A DNA stretch of 5,659 nucleotides, from positions 1 to 5,659 of the forward strand of contig CAYRKH010000135.1 in NCBI GenBank assembly GCA_964424805.1. The letters are read 5' to 3'. The notes under the pieces are model-generated. The model ran no database searches, was not told the origin of the DNA, and saw nothing but the letters and a program-made list of their open reading frames with translations. The DNA comes from IDS-8 sp964424805 (lineage in GTDB: Bacteria > Pseudomonadota > Gammaproteobacteria > Steroidobacterales > Woeseiaceae). Of the stretch, positions 1-5,389 are shown in pieces. Position 1 is the stretch's first letter. Every line of letters begins with the position of its first letter. The position numbers and the translations under genes were made by a program.

Positions 1-629
1 CCGTGGGCGAAGCGGCCTGCGTCTCCGTGCACGGCGCCAACCGGCTCGGCTCGAATTCACTGCTCGACCTCGTGGTGTTCGGCCGCGCCGCGGCCCGGCA
101 TTGCGCCGAGACGCTGTCGCCGGGAGCGCGCCACCGCGCACTGGGTCCCGATGCCGGGAAGGAGAGCGCCGAGCGAGTCCGAAGGCTTTTGAATGCCGAC
201 GGCTCGCGGCCGACCGCCGAGATCCGCCTCGAGATGCAGAAGGTCATGCAGGACCATGCCGCCGTTTTCCGGACGGGCGAAACGCTGGAGGAGGGCGCGC
301 GGCTACTGCGCAAGACGTGCCAAAGCTTCGCCGACGTGCGCGTGTCGGATCGCTCGATGGTCTGGAACACCGACCTCATCGAAACGCTGGAGCTCGAAAA
401 CCTGCTGCTCTCCGCGACCGCCACCATCGAATCCGCCGCCAACCGGCGCGAGAGCCGCGGCGCGCACGCGCGGGAGGATTTCCCGGAGCGCGACGACGTC
501 AACTGGATGAAGCACACGCTGTGCCGGGTGGATGCCGAAGGTGAGGTCTCGTTCGACTACCGGCCCGTGCACCGCGAAACCATGACCGACGAAGTGCAGG
601 CGATCCCGCCGAGACAGCGCACGTACTAG
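1..629 (+). CDS. sdhA: Succinate dehydrogenase flavoprotein subunit, C-terminal part (5' end outside window)
   Basis: This is the C-terminal ~208 residues of the flavoprotein subunit of complex II, which oxidises succinate to fumarate on the cytoplasmic face of the inner membrane using covalently bound FAD. The frame is open from the window edge, so the GTG at 3 is an internal Val codon, not a start. The first visible residues match the family segment around GEAACVSVHGANRLG. By comparison with E. coli SdhA (588 aa), the Glu is the FAD-ribose contact (E388), the Arg of HGANRLG is the substrate-binding R399, and the following Ser-Leu contacts FAD. The C-terminal helical domain contains RESRGAHAREDFPERDD, and the protein ends in IPPRQRTY, a typical SdhA terminus. 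The catalytic Arg and the FAD-attachment His lie upstream, out of view. The sdhB start follows after 22 nt, so the genes are surely co-transcribed. Nothing looks broken. Confidence 0.97.
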   Translation, partial: VGEAACVSVHGANRLGSNSLLDLVVFGRAAARHCAETLSPGARHRALGPDAGKESAERVRRLLNADGSRPTAEIRLEMQKVMQDHAAVFRTGETLEEGARLLRKTCQSFADVRVSDRSMVWNTDLIETLELENLLLSATATIESAANRRESRGAHAREDFPERDDVNWMKHTLCRVDAEGEVSFDYRPVHRETMTDEVQAIPPRQRTY

Positions 630-651
630 GACGCACCAGGAGAAGACCCCA

Positions 652-1434
652 GTGGCTGAATTTTTGTTACCGGCCAATTCAAAGATCGAGAAGGGCAGGC
701 ACTATCCGGCCGCAGAAGGCGCGACCAACGTCCGGCGCTTTTCGGTTTATCGCTACGATCCGGACAGCGGCGCGAATCCCCGCATGGACACCTACGACGT
801 CGACATGGACACCTGCGGGCCGATGGTCCTCGACGTGCTGATCAAGATCAAGAACGAGGTCGATTCGACGCTGACGTTCCGCCGCTCCTGCCGCGAGGGC
901 ATTTGCGGCTCGTGCGCGATGAGCATCGACGGCAAGAACACGCTTGCCTGCACGCAGGCGGCCGGCGAGCTTTCGGACAACGTGAAGGTGTACCCGCTGC
1001 CGCACCAGCCGGTAGTCAAGGATCTCGTCCCGGACCTGACGCGCTTCTACGCGCAGTATGCCTCGGTAACGCCGTGGCTCCGTACCCGCACGACGCCGCC
1101 GCCGGACCGCGAAAGGCTGCAGACGAAAGAGGACCAGGAGAAGATCGACATGCCTGCCGCCTGCATCCTCTGCGCCTGTTGCTCGACCGGCTGCCCGAGC
1201 TACTGGTGGAACAGTGACCGCTTCCTCGGTCCGGCCGCGTTGCTGTGGGCGTACCGCTGGCTTGCCGACAGCCGTGACGAAGCGAAGGGTGAGCGGCTCG
1301 ATGATCTCGAGGACCCCTACCGCCTGTACCGCTGCCACACCATCATGAACTGCACGCAGACCTGCCCGAAAGGACTCAACCCGGCGTATGCCATCGCCGA
1401 GACGAAGAAGATGCTGGTCGAGCGAAAGTATTGA
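652..1434 (+). CDS. sdhB: Succinate dehydrogenase iron-sulfur subunit (long, alphaproteobacterial/mitochondrial-like form)
   Basis: This 260-residue complex II subunit carries electrons from FAD in SdhA to ubiquinone through three Fe-S clusters. All ligands are visible: [2Fe-2S] by C80, C85, C88 and C100 (motif CREGICGSC); [4Fe-4S] by C171, C174, C177 and C238; [3Fe-4S] by C181, C228 and C234. W186 in CPSYWW and H229 correspond to E. coli W164 and H207 near the quinone site. It is about 20 residues longer than E. coli SdhB (238 aa). It starts MAEFLLPANSKIEKG and contains VRRFSVYRYDPDSG and TYDVDMDTCGPMVLD, which resemble the alphaproteobacterial, mitochondrial and Xanthomonas proteins rather than the enterobacterial one. 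The GTG start is supported by AGGAGA at 638-643, 8 nt upstream, and by the match of the N-terminus to relatives. The stop overlaps the sdhE start. Confidence 0.97.
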   Translation: MAEFLLPANSKIEKGRHYPAAEGATNVRRFSVYRYDPDSGANPRMDTYDVDMDTCGPMVLDVLIKIKNEVDSTLTFRRSCREGICGSCAMSIDGKNTLACTQAAGELSDNVKVYPLPHQPVVKDLVPDLTRFYAQYASVTPWLRTRTTPPPDRERLQTKEDQEKIDMPAACILCACCSTGCPSYWWNSDRFLGPAALLWAYRWLADSRDEAKGERLDDLEDPYRLYRCHTIMNCTQTCPKGLNPAYAIAETKKMLVERKY

Positions 1435-1694
1435 GCAATTCGCAGCAGTCGGCCGCGCAGACGGCCAGGCTGCGGTGGCAATGCCGGCGCGGCATGCGCG
1501 AGATGGACGAGCTGCTGGTCGGCTATTTCGACCGGCATTACGCAAGCGCCCCGGAAGCGGAAAAGTCGGCGTTCCGCCGACTTCTGGAGCTACCGGATCC
1601 CCTGCTGATCGGTTATCTCCTGGGTGACGAACAAGCCGACCCGGAGTTTGCGCGTGTCATCGACCGCATACGAAGCGGAGCTCGTACCGGATAA
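1431..1694 (+). CDS. sdhE: FAD assembly factor SdhE (succinate dehydrogenase assembly factor 2 family)
   Basis: This 87-residue cytoplasmic protein belongs to the SdhE/Sdh5 (YgfY, formerly CptB) family, which binds SdhA and promotes covalent FAD attachment. The signature RGxxE is seen as RGMRE at residues 20-24, followed by the family-typical MDELLVGYFDRHY and a helical segment with LLELPDPLLIGYLLG. Length matches E. coli SdhE (88 aa). The start is a TTG that overlaps the sdhB stop (TTGA, 4 nt). The next in-frame ATG, at 1494, is the Met inside RGMRE and would destroy the motif, so TTG is the best start. No strong Shine-Dalgarno is seen, and translation probably depends on ribosomes finishing sdhB. 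Position directly behind sdhAB fits its job. An older reading of this family as the antitoxin of a YgfX/YgfY pair exists, but the assembly role is better supported. Confidence 0.93.
   Translation: MSNSQQSAAQTARLRWQCRRGMREMDELLVGYFDRHYASAPEAEKSAFRRLLELPDPLLIGYLLGDEQADPEFARVIDRIRSGARTG
1643..1646 (+). promoter_or_regulatory. Ribosome binding site deciding the ygfX start
   Basis: GGAG lies 7 nt before the GTG at 1654, inside the sdhE coding region. The earlier in-frame GTG at 1624 has no purine-rich sequence before it and would add ten residues unlike the family, so 1654 is preferred. Confidence 0.6.
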
Positions 1695-2109
1695 TCGTAT
1701 CCGTGCCGGCCTGCTCGCATTCGCATGCGGCGCCGCGATTGCCGGGCTGCTGCTGCTGTTCCTGCTGCCCGTGCCACTGCCGTTGAAGGCCGCTCTCGGA
1801 TCGTGCTGGCTGCTCGCGGCGGCCGCCGAGATCGTCTCCCTGCGGCGCAGCGTGCAGCGAATATACCGAATTCGTATACGCCCCGACGGGCGCGTGCTGG
1901 CGGTCGGCCGCGCGGGTGCGCTGCACGCGCTGGCGCTCCTTCCGGGGAGCGTCGTGCTCGACCGGCTCGCCTGGCTCAGGCTGCGTTTCGCGGACGGCCG
2001 TCGCGGCGGCGAATTGCTGGCCGGTGACGCGGCTGAAAACGAGCAGTGGCGCCGGTTTTTGGTGATCTGGCGGCAGCGCCCGGTCTTTGGCGGACCTTCG
2101 AGAAGCTGA
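1654..2109 (+). CDS. ygfX: YgfX/CptA-family small inner-membrane protein
   Basis: This protein is 151 residues from the chosen GTG. It has a short N-terminus (YEAELVPDNR), a hairpin of two hydrophobic helices at about residues 18-38 and 42-61 separated by PVPLP, then a basic cytoplasmic domain. That domain contains RIRPDGRVLAVGR, a LRLRFADGRR strand and a C-terminal WRRFLVIWRQ helix. This architecture (N-terminal hairpin, then a small beta-rich domain with a D-G turn and a final W-R-x-L helix) matches E. coli YgfX (135 aa), and the gene directly follows sdhE as ygfX follows ygfY/sdhE in enterobacteria. YgfX has been described as a toxin affecting MreB/FtsZ (CptA), but its real role is unsettled. 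The gene overlaps sdhE by 41 nt. Sequence identity to E. coli is low, so the call rests largely on topology and context. Confidence 0.75.
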   Translation: MSSTAYEAELVPDNRIRAGLLAFACGAAIAGLLLLFLLPVPLPLKAALGSCWLLAAAAEIVSLRRSVQRIYRIRIRPDGRVLAVGRAGALHALALLPGSVVLDRLAWLRLRFADGRRGGELLAGDAAENEQWRRFLVIWRQRPVFGGPSRS

Positions 2110-2221
2110 TAACATTCGCGCACCGTAGCTACCGACCGGCCATCGCCTGCGGCTGCCGCCAGTCACGCCGGAAGCAGTTCACATTCCTCGAGAAAGTGCC
2201 CATCATCAACGCCGTCACCCG

Positions 2222-2249
2222 AGAACTTTCCAACAGGGGGCCTGTCTAT
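2222..2249 (+). promoter_or_regulatory. Sigma-E-type promoter upstream of rpoE (probable autoregulation)
   Basis: The -35 element AGAACTT (2222-2228) differs at one base from the E. coli sigma-E consensus GGAACTT and is followed by further T. After 15 nt comes GTCTAT (2244-2249), five of six matches to the -10 consensus GTCTAA. Transcription would start near 2255-2257 and give a leader of about 52 nt before the rpoE ATG. A sigma-E promoter in front of its own gene is the known arrangement in E. coli and Pseudomonas. The match is seen directly; activity is inferred. Confidence 0.75.
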
Positions 2250-2262
2250 TGCGGTGTCGGTC

Positions 2263-2300
2263 GGGGCCTGTACGCCCCTCGCCACGCGCTGAGTGGGGCG
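2263..2300 (+). promoter_or_regulatory. Alternative hairpins in the rpoE mRNA leader
   Basis: CGCCCC at 2273-2278 can pair in two ways. GCCCC (2274-2278) pairs with GGGGC at 2263-2267 (5 bp, loop of 6). Alternatively CGCCCC pairs with GGGGCG at 2295-2300 (6 bp, or 5 bp plus CTC/GAG across a 2-nt bulge, loop about 10-16). The second form occupies the only G-rich stretch that could serve as Shine-Dalgarno for the ATG at 2308. The two forms exclude each other, so the leader could affect rpoE translation. The complementarity is seen; a regulatory role is inference. No U-run follows, so it is not a terminator. Confidence 0.4.
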
Positions 2301-2307
2301 TGCCGGT

Positions 2308-2895
2308 ATGGCTCCTGATTCGACCGATGCCCAGCTGGTCCGGCGTGTCCAGAAGGGCGACAAGGGTGCTTTCGACCTACTGGTTCTGAAATATCAGCAC
2401 AAGATCGTCAATCTGGTAATGCGTTATGTGCGGGACCCGGACCAGGCTCTGGATATCACTCAGGAGGCGTTCCTCAAGGCATACCGGGCGCTGCCGCGGT
2501 TCCGCGGCGACAGCGCGTTCTACACCTGGCTGTACCGGATTGCAGTGAACACGGCGAAGAATCACCTGGCTGCGCAGCGCCGACGCCCTATAGACGTCGA
2601 GCTCGACCTGCAGGACCCGGAGCAGTTCGACCTGCACGCGAAACTCAAGGACACCGATACCCCGGAGGGCGTCACACTGAGCCGTGAGCTGCACGAAACC
2701 GTCGAGCGCGCCATCGAAGCGCTGCCGGACGACCTGCGTACTGCCATCGTGCTGCGTGAACTCGACGGCATGAGCTACGAGGAAATCGCCCAGACAATGG
2801 ACTGTCCGGTCGGCACGGTACGCTCACGTATCTTCCGCGCGCGCGATGCCATCGGCAAGAAAATCGCCAACCTCGTGGACCACAAAAGAATATGA
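2308..2895 (+). CDS. rpoE: RNA polymerase sigma-E factor (RpoE/AlgU), ECF family
   Basis: This 195-residue ECF sigma factor directs RNA polymerase to envelope-stress genes. Region 2 spans about residues 10-90, with DITQEAFLKAYRALPRF (49-65) and FRGDSAFYTWLYRIAVNTAK (65-84), nearly identical to E. coli RpoE. Region 4 covers about 130-183, with the helix-turn-helix in ELDGMSYEEIAQTMDCPVGT and VRSRIFRAR (151-179). Length is close to the E. coli protein (191 aa). The ATG at 2308 is preferred over an in-frame GTG at 2293 because the short MAPDSTDAQLVRRVQKGD end aligns with MSEQLTDQVLVERVQKGD of E. coli. Its ribosome site is weak (GGGG at 2295-2298) and may be buried in a leader hairpin. rseA follows after 26 nt. 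The preceding sigma-E-like promoter suggests it activates itself, with activity held in check by RseA. Confidence 0.97.
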   Translation: MAPDSTDAQLVRRVQKGDKGAFDLLVLKYQHKIVNLVMRYVRDPDQALDITQEAFLKAYRALPRFRGDSAFYTWLYRIAVNTAKNHLAAQRRRPIDVELDLQDPEQFDLHAKLKDTDTPEGVTLSRELHETVERAIEALPDDLRTAIVLRELDGMSYEEIAQTMDCPVGTVRSRIFRARDAIGKKIANLVDHKRI

Positions 2896-2921
2896 TCGGC
2901 ACAGATTCGCGCTGGTGACTT

Positions 2922-3584
2922 ATGAATGACGCCCTGAGAATGCAGGTTTCCGCCTTCGTCGACGGTGAGCTCGCGGAAAACGAATCCGAGCTGCTGGTGC
3001 GGCGGCTCAGCCAGGATGCCGCGCTGCGGCAGCTCGTCGCACAGTACCTGCGCATCGGGCGCGTGGTGCGCGGCGAAAGCGAAATCCCGGGCATGGCCAA
3101 CCTCCGCGGCCGCATCGCGAGCGCGCTCGGTGAAGACCAGCCGACCGAAGCCGCGCCGGCACGCGACCGATCACCTTCCCGCTGGCTGCGGCCGGTGGCC
3201 GGAGTGGCCGTTGCCGCCACCGTCGCCGCCGTGGCGCTGGTCAGCCTGCAGACGTTCGAGGTGAACGCCCCCGATCGCCCGGAGGCGACCGTCGCCGGCC
3301 CCGCCGTCGAGAGCTATACCGAGCCGACCCCCGCGGAAGTGCTGTCGGGCAGTCCCGCCAGCGAGACGCTGAGGCAATACTACGTGCGGCACGGCGAGAC
3401 CTCGTCGGACCTGGGCCCAAATGGTATTCTCACGCGGCTCGTGACGCTGGAGCTCAGGCGCGGTGAGCTGGTCGAAGTAGAGCCCGGCGCGATCATGGGC
3501 GTACCGATCGACAAGTCGGTCGACGGCCCGGTCGGGGTGAGCGAAAGCGCCGACAGTGAACGAGATCCAGATCAGACGCCCTGA
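2922..3584 (+). CDS. rseA: Anti-sigma-E factor RseA (MucA-like)
   Basis: This 220-residue single-pass inner-membrane protein binds RpoE in the cytoplasm and releases it on regulated proteolysis (DegS, then RseP). The N-terminal anti-sigma domain is residues 1 to about 75, with the typical start MQVSAFVDGELAENE and the helical LSQDAALRQLVAQYLRIGRV. An alanine/valine-rich membrane helix runs at about 90-109, flanked by SRWLR on the cytoplasmic side. The periplasmic part (110-220) contains LRQYYVRHGETSSDLGPNGI, recognisably the conserved patch of the MucA/RseA C-terminal domain that RseB contacts. The tail beyond about 195 is acidic and probably disordered. Length is near E. coli RseA (216 aa). 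The ATG has only a poor, close GGTGA (2914-2918). rseB begins 9 nt after the stop. The DegS cleavage point cannot be fixed by eye. Confidence 0.93.
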   Translation: MNDALRMQVSAFVDGELAENESELLVRRLSQDAALRQLVAQYLRIGRVVRGESEIPGMANLRGRIASALGEDQPTEAAPARDRSPSRWLRPVAGVAVAATVAAVALVSLQTFEVNAPDRPEATVAGPAVESYTEPTPAEVLSGSPASETLRQYYVRHGETSSDLGPNGILTRLVTLELRRGELVEVEPGAIMGVPIDKSVDGPVGVSESADSERDPDQTP

Positions 3585-3593
3585 AGAAGTGTC

Positions 3594-4583
3594 ATGAGGG
3601 ATTCCGGGGAAGGCAAAGCAGTATTGAAGCCCGCGTTACAGGTACTCGGCGCCTGCGTGGCCATCGTGGCCGGGGCGAGCACGGCAGCCGCACAGGCCGC
3701 AGGTCCCCTTGAATGGCTGGACCGGATGTCGCAGGCGATTTCCACGATCGAATATGAAGGTACGGTAACCCGCCGCCAGAACGGTGAATCGCAGGCACTC
3801 AAGGTCGTGCACAGGATCGTCGACGGCGTGGTGAACGAGAAGGTCGTCACCCAGGAAGGCGAAGGCCTGGAGATCATTCGCGTCGGCAACGAGGTCCGCT
3901 GTATCCTGCCGGATTCCAAGTCCGTCCTGATCGAGGAATGGAACGACCAGAGCGCATTATTCTCCGCGCTGCCCACCGGCGATGCCCAGTTCGGCAGCGC
4001 GTACGACCTGTCGGTCGTGCGGGAAGAACGGGTCGCCGGGCGCCCCTCTGTTCTCATCGCGATCCGCCCGCATGACACCTACCGGTTCGGTCACCGCCTG
4101 TGGCTCGATCGCGAAACCGCTTTTCCGCTGCGTACGGAACTCATCGGTACGGACGGGGTTCCCATCGAGCAACTCAAGTTCGCGGACATACGTTTCGTGA
4201 AGGATGGCAACGGCAGCCGGGTAGCGCCGTCGGTCAGCCTGGAGAACTTCACCTGGTACACCGATCCGCAGCGCGTGCAGACGACGGAGACCGAAACCGA
4301 CTGGGTGTGCACCGACCTGCCGGCCGGCTTCCGGGTCATGTCCACGCGTCACGAACGGCTCCCGGGCGCTGACGAGCCGGTGACCCACATCGTCTATGGC
4401 GACGGTCTCGCCACGGTCTCGGTGTTCATCGCCGAAGGGGAGGACCAGAGCATCGCGCGCCGTTCGAACGTCGGCGCCTCGAATTCCTTCAGCATCCAGG
4501 TTGGTGACCACCAGGTCACGGCCATCGGTGAAGTACCTTCGGAGACGGTGCAACGAATCGCTACCTCCATGCAGCGTCGTTGA
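3594..4583 (+). CDS. rseB: Periplasmic sigma-E regulator RseB (MucB)
   Basis: This 329-residue periplasmic protein binds the periplasmic domain of RseA and shields it from DegS; in E. coli, off-pathway LPS releases it. Residues 1 to about 35 form a signal peptide ending STAAAQA before AGPLEWLDRM. The large N-terminal LolA-like domain (about 37-215) contains IEYEGTVTRRQNGE and the hallmark YRFGHRLWLDRETAFPLRTE (163-182). The small C-terminal domain (about 230-325) carries LPAGFRVMS and HIVYGDGLATVSVFIAEGED. Length agrees with the family (318 aa in E. coli). Start ATG is preceded by GAAGAAG at 3583-3589; a TTG at 3624 would give a shorter signal peptide and cannot be excluded. Mature Cys103 and Cys239 are the only cysteines outside the signal. 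The stop overlaps the rseC start. Confidence 0.94.
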   Translation: MRDSGEGKAVLKPALQVLGACVAIVAGASTAAAQAAGPLEWLDRMSQAISTIEYEGTVTRRQNGESQALKVVHRIVDGVVNEKVVTQEGEGLEIIRVGNEVRCILPDSKSVLIEEWNDQSALFSALPTGDAQFGSAYDLSVVREERVAGRPSVLIAIRPHDTYRFGHRLWLDRETAFPLRTELIGTDGVPIEQLKFADIRFVKDGNGSRVAPSVSLENFTWYTDPQRVQTTETETDWVCTDLPAGFRVMSTRHERLPGADEPVTHIVYGDGLATVSVFIAEGEDQSIARRSNVGASNSFSIQVGDHQVTAIGEVPSETVQRIATSMQRR

Positions 4584-5038
4584 GCCCCGCGACCGATGCG
4601 CCCGAGGCGCGCGTCATTGCGGCCGGCCGGGAGCGCGCGACCGTCGCTGTCGATCCGCCAGCCGCCTGCGCGCGCTGCGCCGCCGGGCGTGGCTGCGGCG
4701 CGGGACTGCTCGGCCAGCGCCGAAAGGCCGCCGTTATCGAGGCGAGGGTGGCCGGCGGCATCACCCTCGCCGCGGGCGATCGCGTTTGCCTGGAGTTCGT
4801 GCCGGCCGAACTGGTGCGCGCCGCCTGGTTCGCGTACGGATTGCCGCTCGCCGGGCTCGTCGTCGCGGCCATCGTTGCCACCCGCCTGTGGCCGGCCCAC
4901 GAGCTTGCCGCCGTCCTGTGTGCCGCCCTCGGGCTCGTCGCCGGCGCGGCCTACGGCCGGCGGGCGCTCCTGCGGAGCGGATGCCTGAGCCGCTGCGTGC
5001 CCGTTGTCTCCGGGAAACTCGACCCGAAACGCCCGTGA
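4580..5038 (+). CDS. rseC: RseC/MucC-family inner-membrane protein with cysteine motif
   Basis: This 152-residue member of the RseC_MucC family is an inner-membrane protein encoded with sigma-E regulators; in enterobacteria it modulates sigma-E weakly and works with the Rsx (Rnf-like) complex that reduces SoxR. The N-terminal cytoplasmic part has C30-x2-C33-x5-C39-G, matching the family's cysteine cluster. Two membrane helices follow at about 81-103 and 107-126, then a short cytoplasmic tail with C135-x3-C139. Length agrees with E. coli (159 aa). From memory the E. coli protein has one more cysteine before the cluster that is absent here. The start is TTG overlapping the rseB stop (TTGA, 4 nt); no other in-frame start lies before the cysteine motif. 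Its stop overlaps the next gene by 4 nt. Confidence 0.87.
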   Translation: MSPATDAPEARVIAAGRERATVAVDPPAACARCAAGRGCGAGLLGQRRKAAVIEARVAGGITLAAGDRVCLEFVPAELVRAAWFAYGLPLAGLVVAAIVATRLWPAHELAAVLCAALGLVAGAAYGRRALLRSGCLSRCVPVVSGKLDPKRP

Positions 5039-5280
5039 CCCCGTCCGCGGTGATCGTCTACAGCCGTCCGGGCTGCCACCTCTGCGAGCAGCTGATCGAA
5101 GAGCTCGCGCCGCTGGTGCGGGGGCGCGTCCGCCTGGAGGTCAGGGACATTGACGGTCATGCGCCCTGGCGGCGCCAGTTCGGCACGCGCATTCCGGTGG
5201 TTGAAATCGGCGGGCGAGTGATTTGCGAGTACCAGCTGGACCGGGAGGCCGTCGAAAGGGCGCTGTCGGGCGGTTCATGA
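5035..5280 (+). CDS. Small glutaredoxin-like protein (thioredoxin fold, CHLC; DUF836 type)
   Basis: This 81-residue thioredoxin-fold protein belongs to the glutaredoxin-like DUF836 type. It opens with a beta strand (SAVIVYS) followed by RPGCHLC, so the redox CxxC is C14-C17. The cis-proline loop is TRIPVVEIGG (P54), and a final helix follows YQLDREAVERAL. The missing extra N-terminal helix and about 80-residue length fit the family. It lacks a signal peptide and should be cytoplasmic. The GTG start overlaps the rseC stop (GTGA, 4 nt). An in-frame ATG at 4981 would add 18 residues without family character inside rseC, so GTG is chosen. It sits last in the rpoE-rseABC operon, right after the cysteine-containing RseC. 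Its partner and substrate are unknown; no gene symbol is established. Confidence 0.85.
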   Translation: MTPSAVIVYSRPGCHLCEQLIEELAPLVRGRVRLEVRDIDGHAPWRRQFGTRIPVVEIGGRVICEYQLDREAVERALSGGS

Positions 5281-5389
5281 GGAGCGTTGGCGACCCCCCG
5301 GTGACACCCGGAATCCTCGTGGCTCTGCCTGGCGGTTATACTTCGCCGTTTGCCGGCCGGGGGCGGCGCCGGCGGCCTCACACGTTCCT
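5281..5389 (+). promoter_or_regulatory. lepA leader: possible weak promoter and GC hairpin, no Shine-Dalgarno
   Basis: This 109-base gap contains TATACT at 5337-5342, a 5/6 match to a sigma-70 -10 box, but no convincing -35 at proper spacing. GCCGGC at 5352-5357 can pair with GCCGGC at 5368-5373 around a 10-nt loop. No T-run follows, so this is not an ordinary terminator. The 16 bases between the hairpin and the lepA ATG contain no purine-rich ribosome site. Confidence 0.35.

Noticed and set aside
679..1545. Long minus-strand open frame (288 codons) opposite sdhB
   Set aside because: The plus strand encodes SdhB with all cluster ligands. The antisense product is Arg/Ala-rich with no recognisable domain, as expected from a GC-rich antisense frame.
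1624..1653. Earlier GTG start for ygfX
   Set aside because: There is no ribosome site before it, and the GTG at 1654 has GGAG at ideal spacing.
2110..2221. Intrinsic terminator after ygfX
   Set aside because: Only weak GC pairing near 2149-2162 (CTGCGG...CCGCCAG) and no T-run follow the gene; no convincing terminator is present.
3645..3656. Lipobox-like LGAC (residues 18-21) in the RseB signal peptide
   Set aside because: The hydrophobic core continues past the Cys to an AQA site, and RseB proteins are soluble periplasmic proteins, so ordinary signal peptidase cleavage is more likely.
4243..4270. GAGAACTT inside rseB as a second sigma-E promoter
   Set aside because: The -35 matches but no TCTGA/GTCTAA-like -10 occurs at 15-17 nt, and it lies in conserved coding sequence.
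3957..4553. Minus-strand open frame (198 codons) opposite rseB
   Set aside because: It lies wholly within the well-supported rseB gene and its product has no family features; it is a composition artefact.
4396..5034. Upstream extension of the glutaredoxin-like frame
   Set aside because: The extension crosses rseB and rseC and is Arg-rich and low-complexity. The thioredoxin fold starts right after the GTG at 5035.
5301..5342. GTGACA plus TATACT as a sigma-70 promoter for lepA
   Set aside because: The two boxes are 30 nt apart, too far for a functional pair; only the -10-like box is kept, as a weak suggestion.
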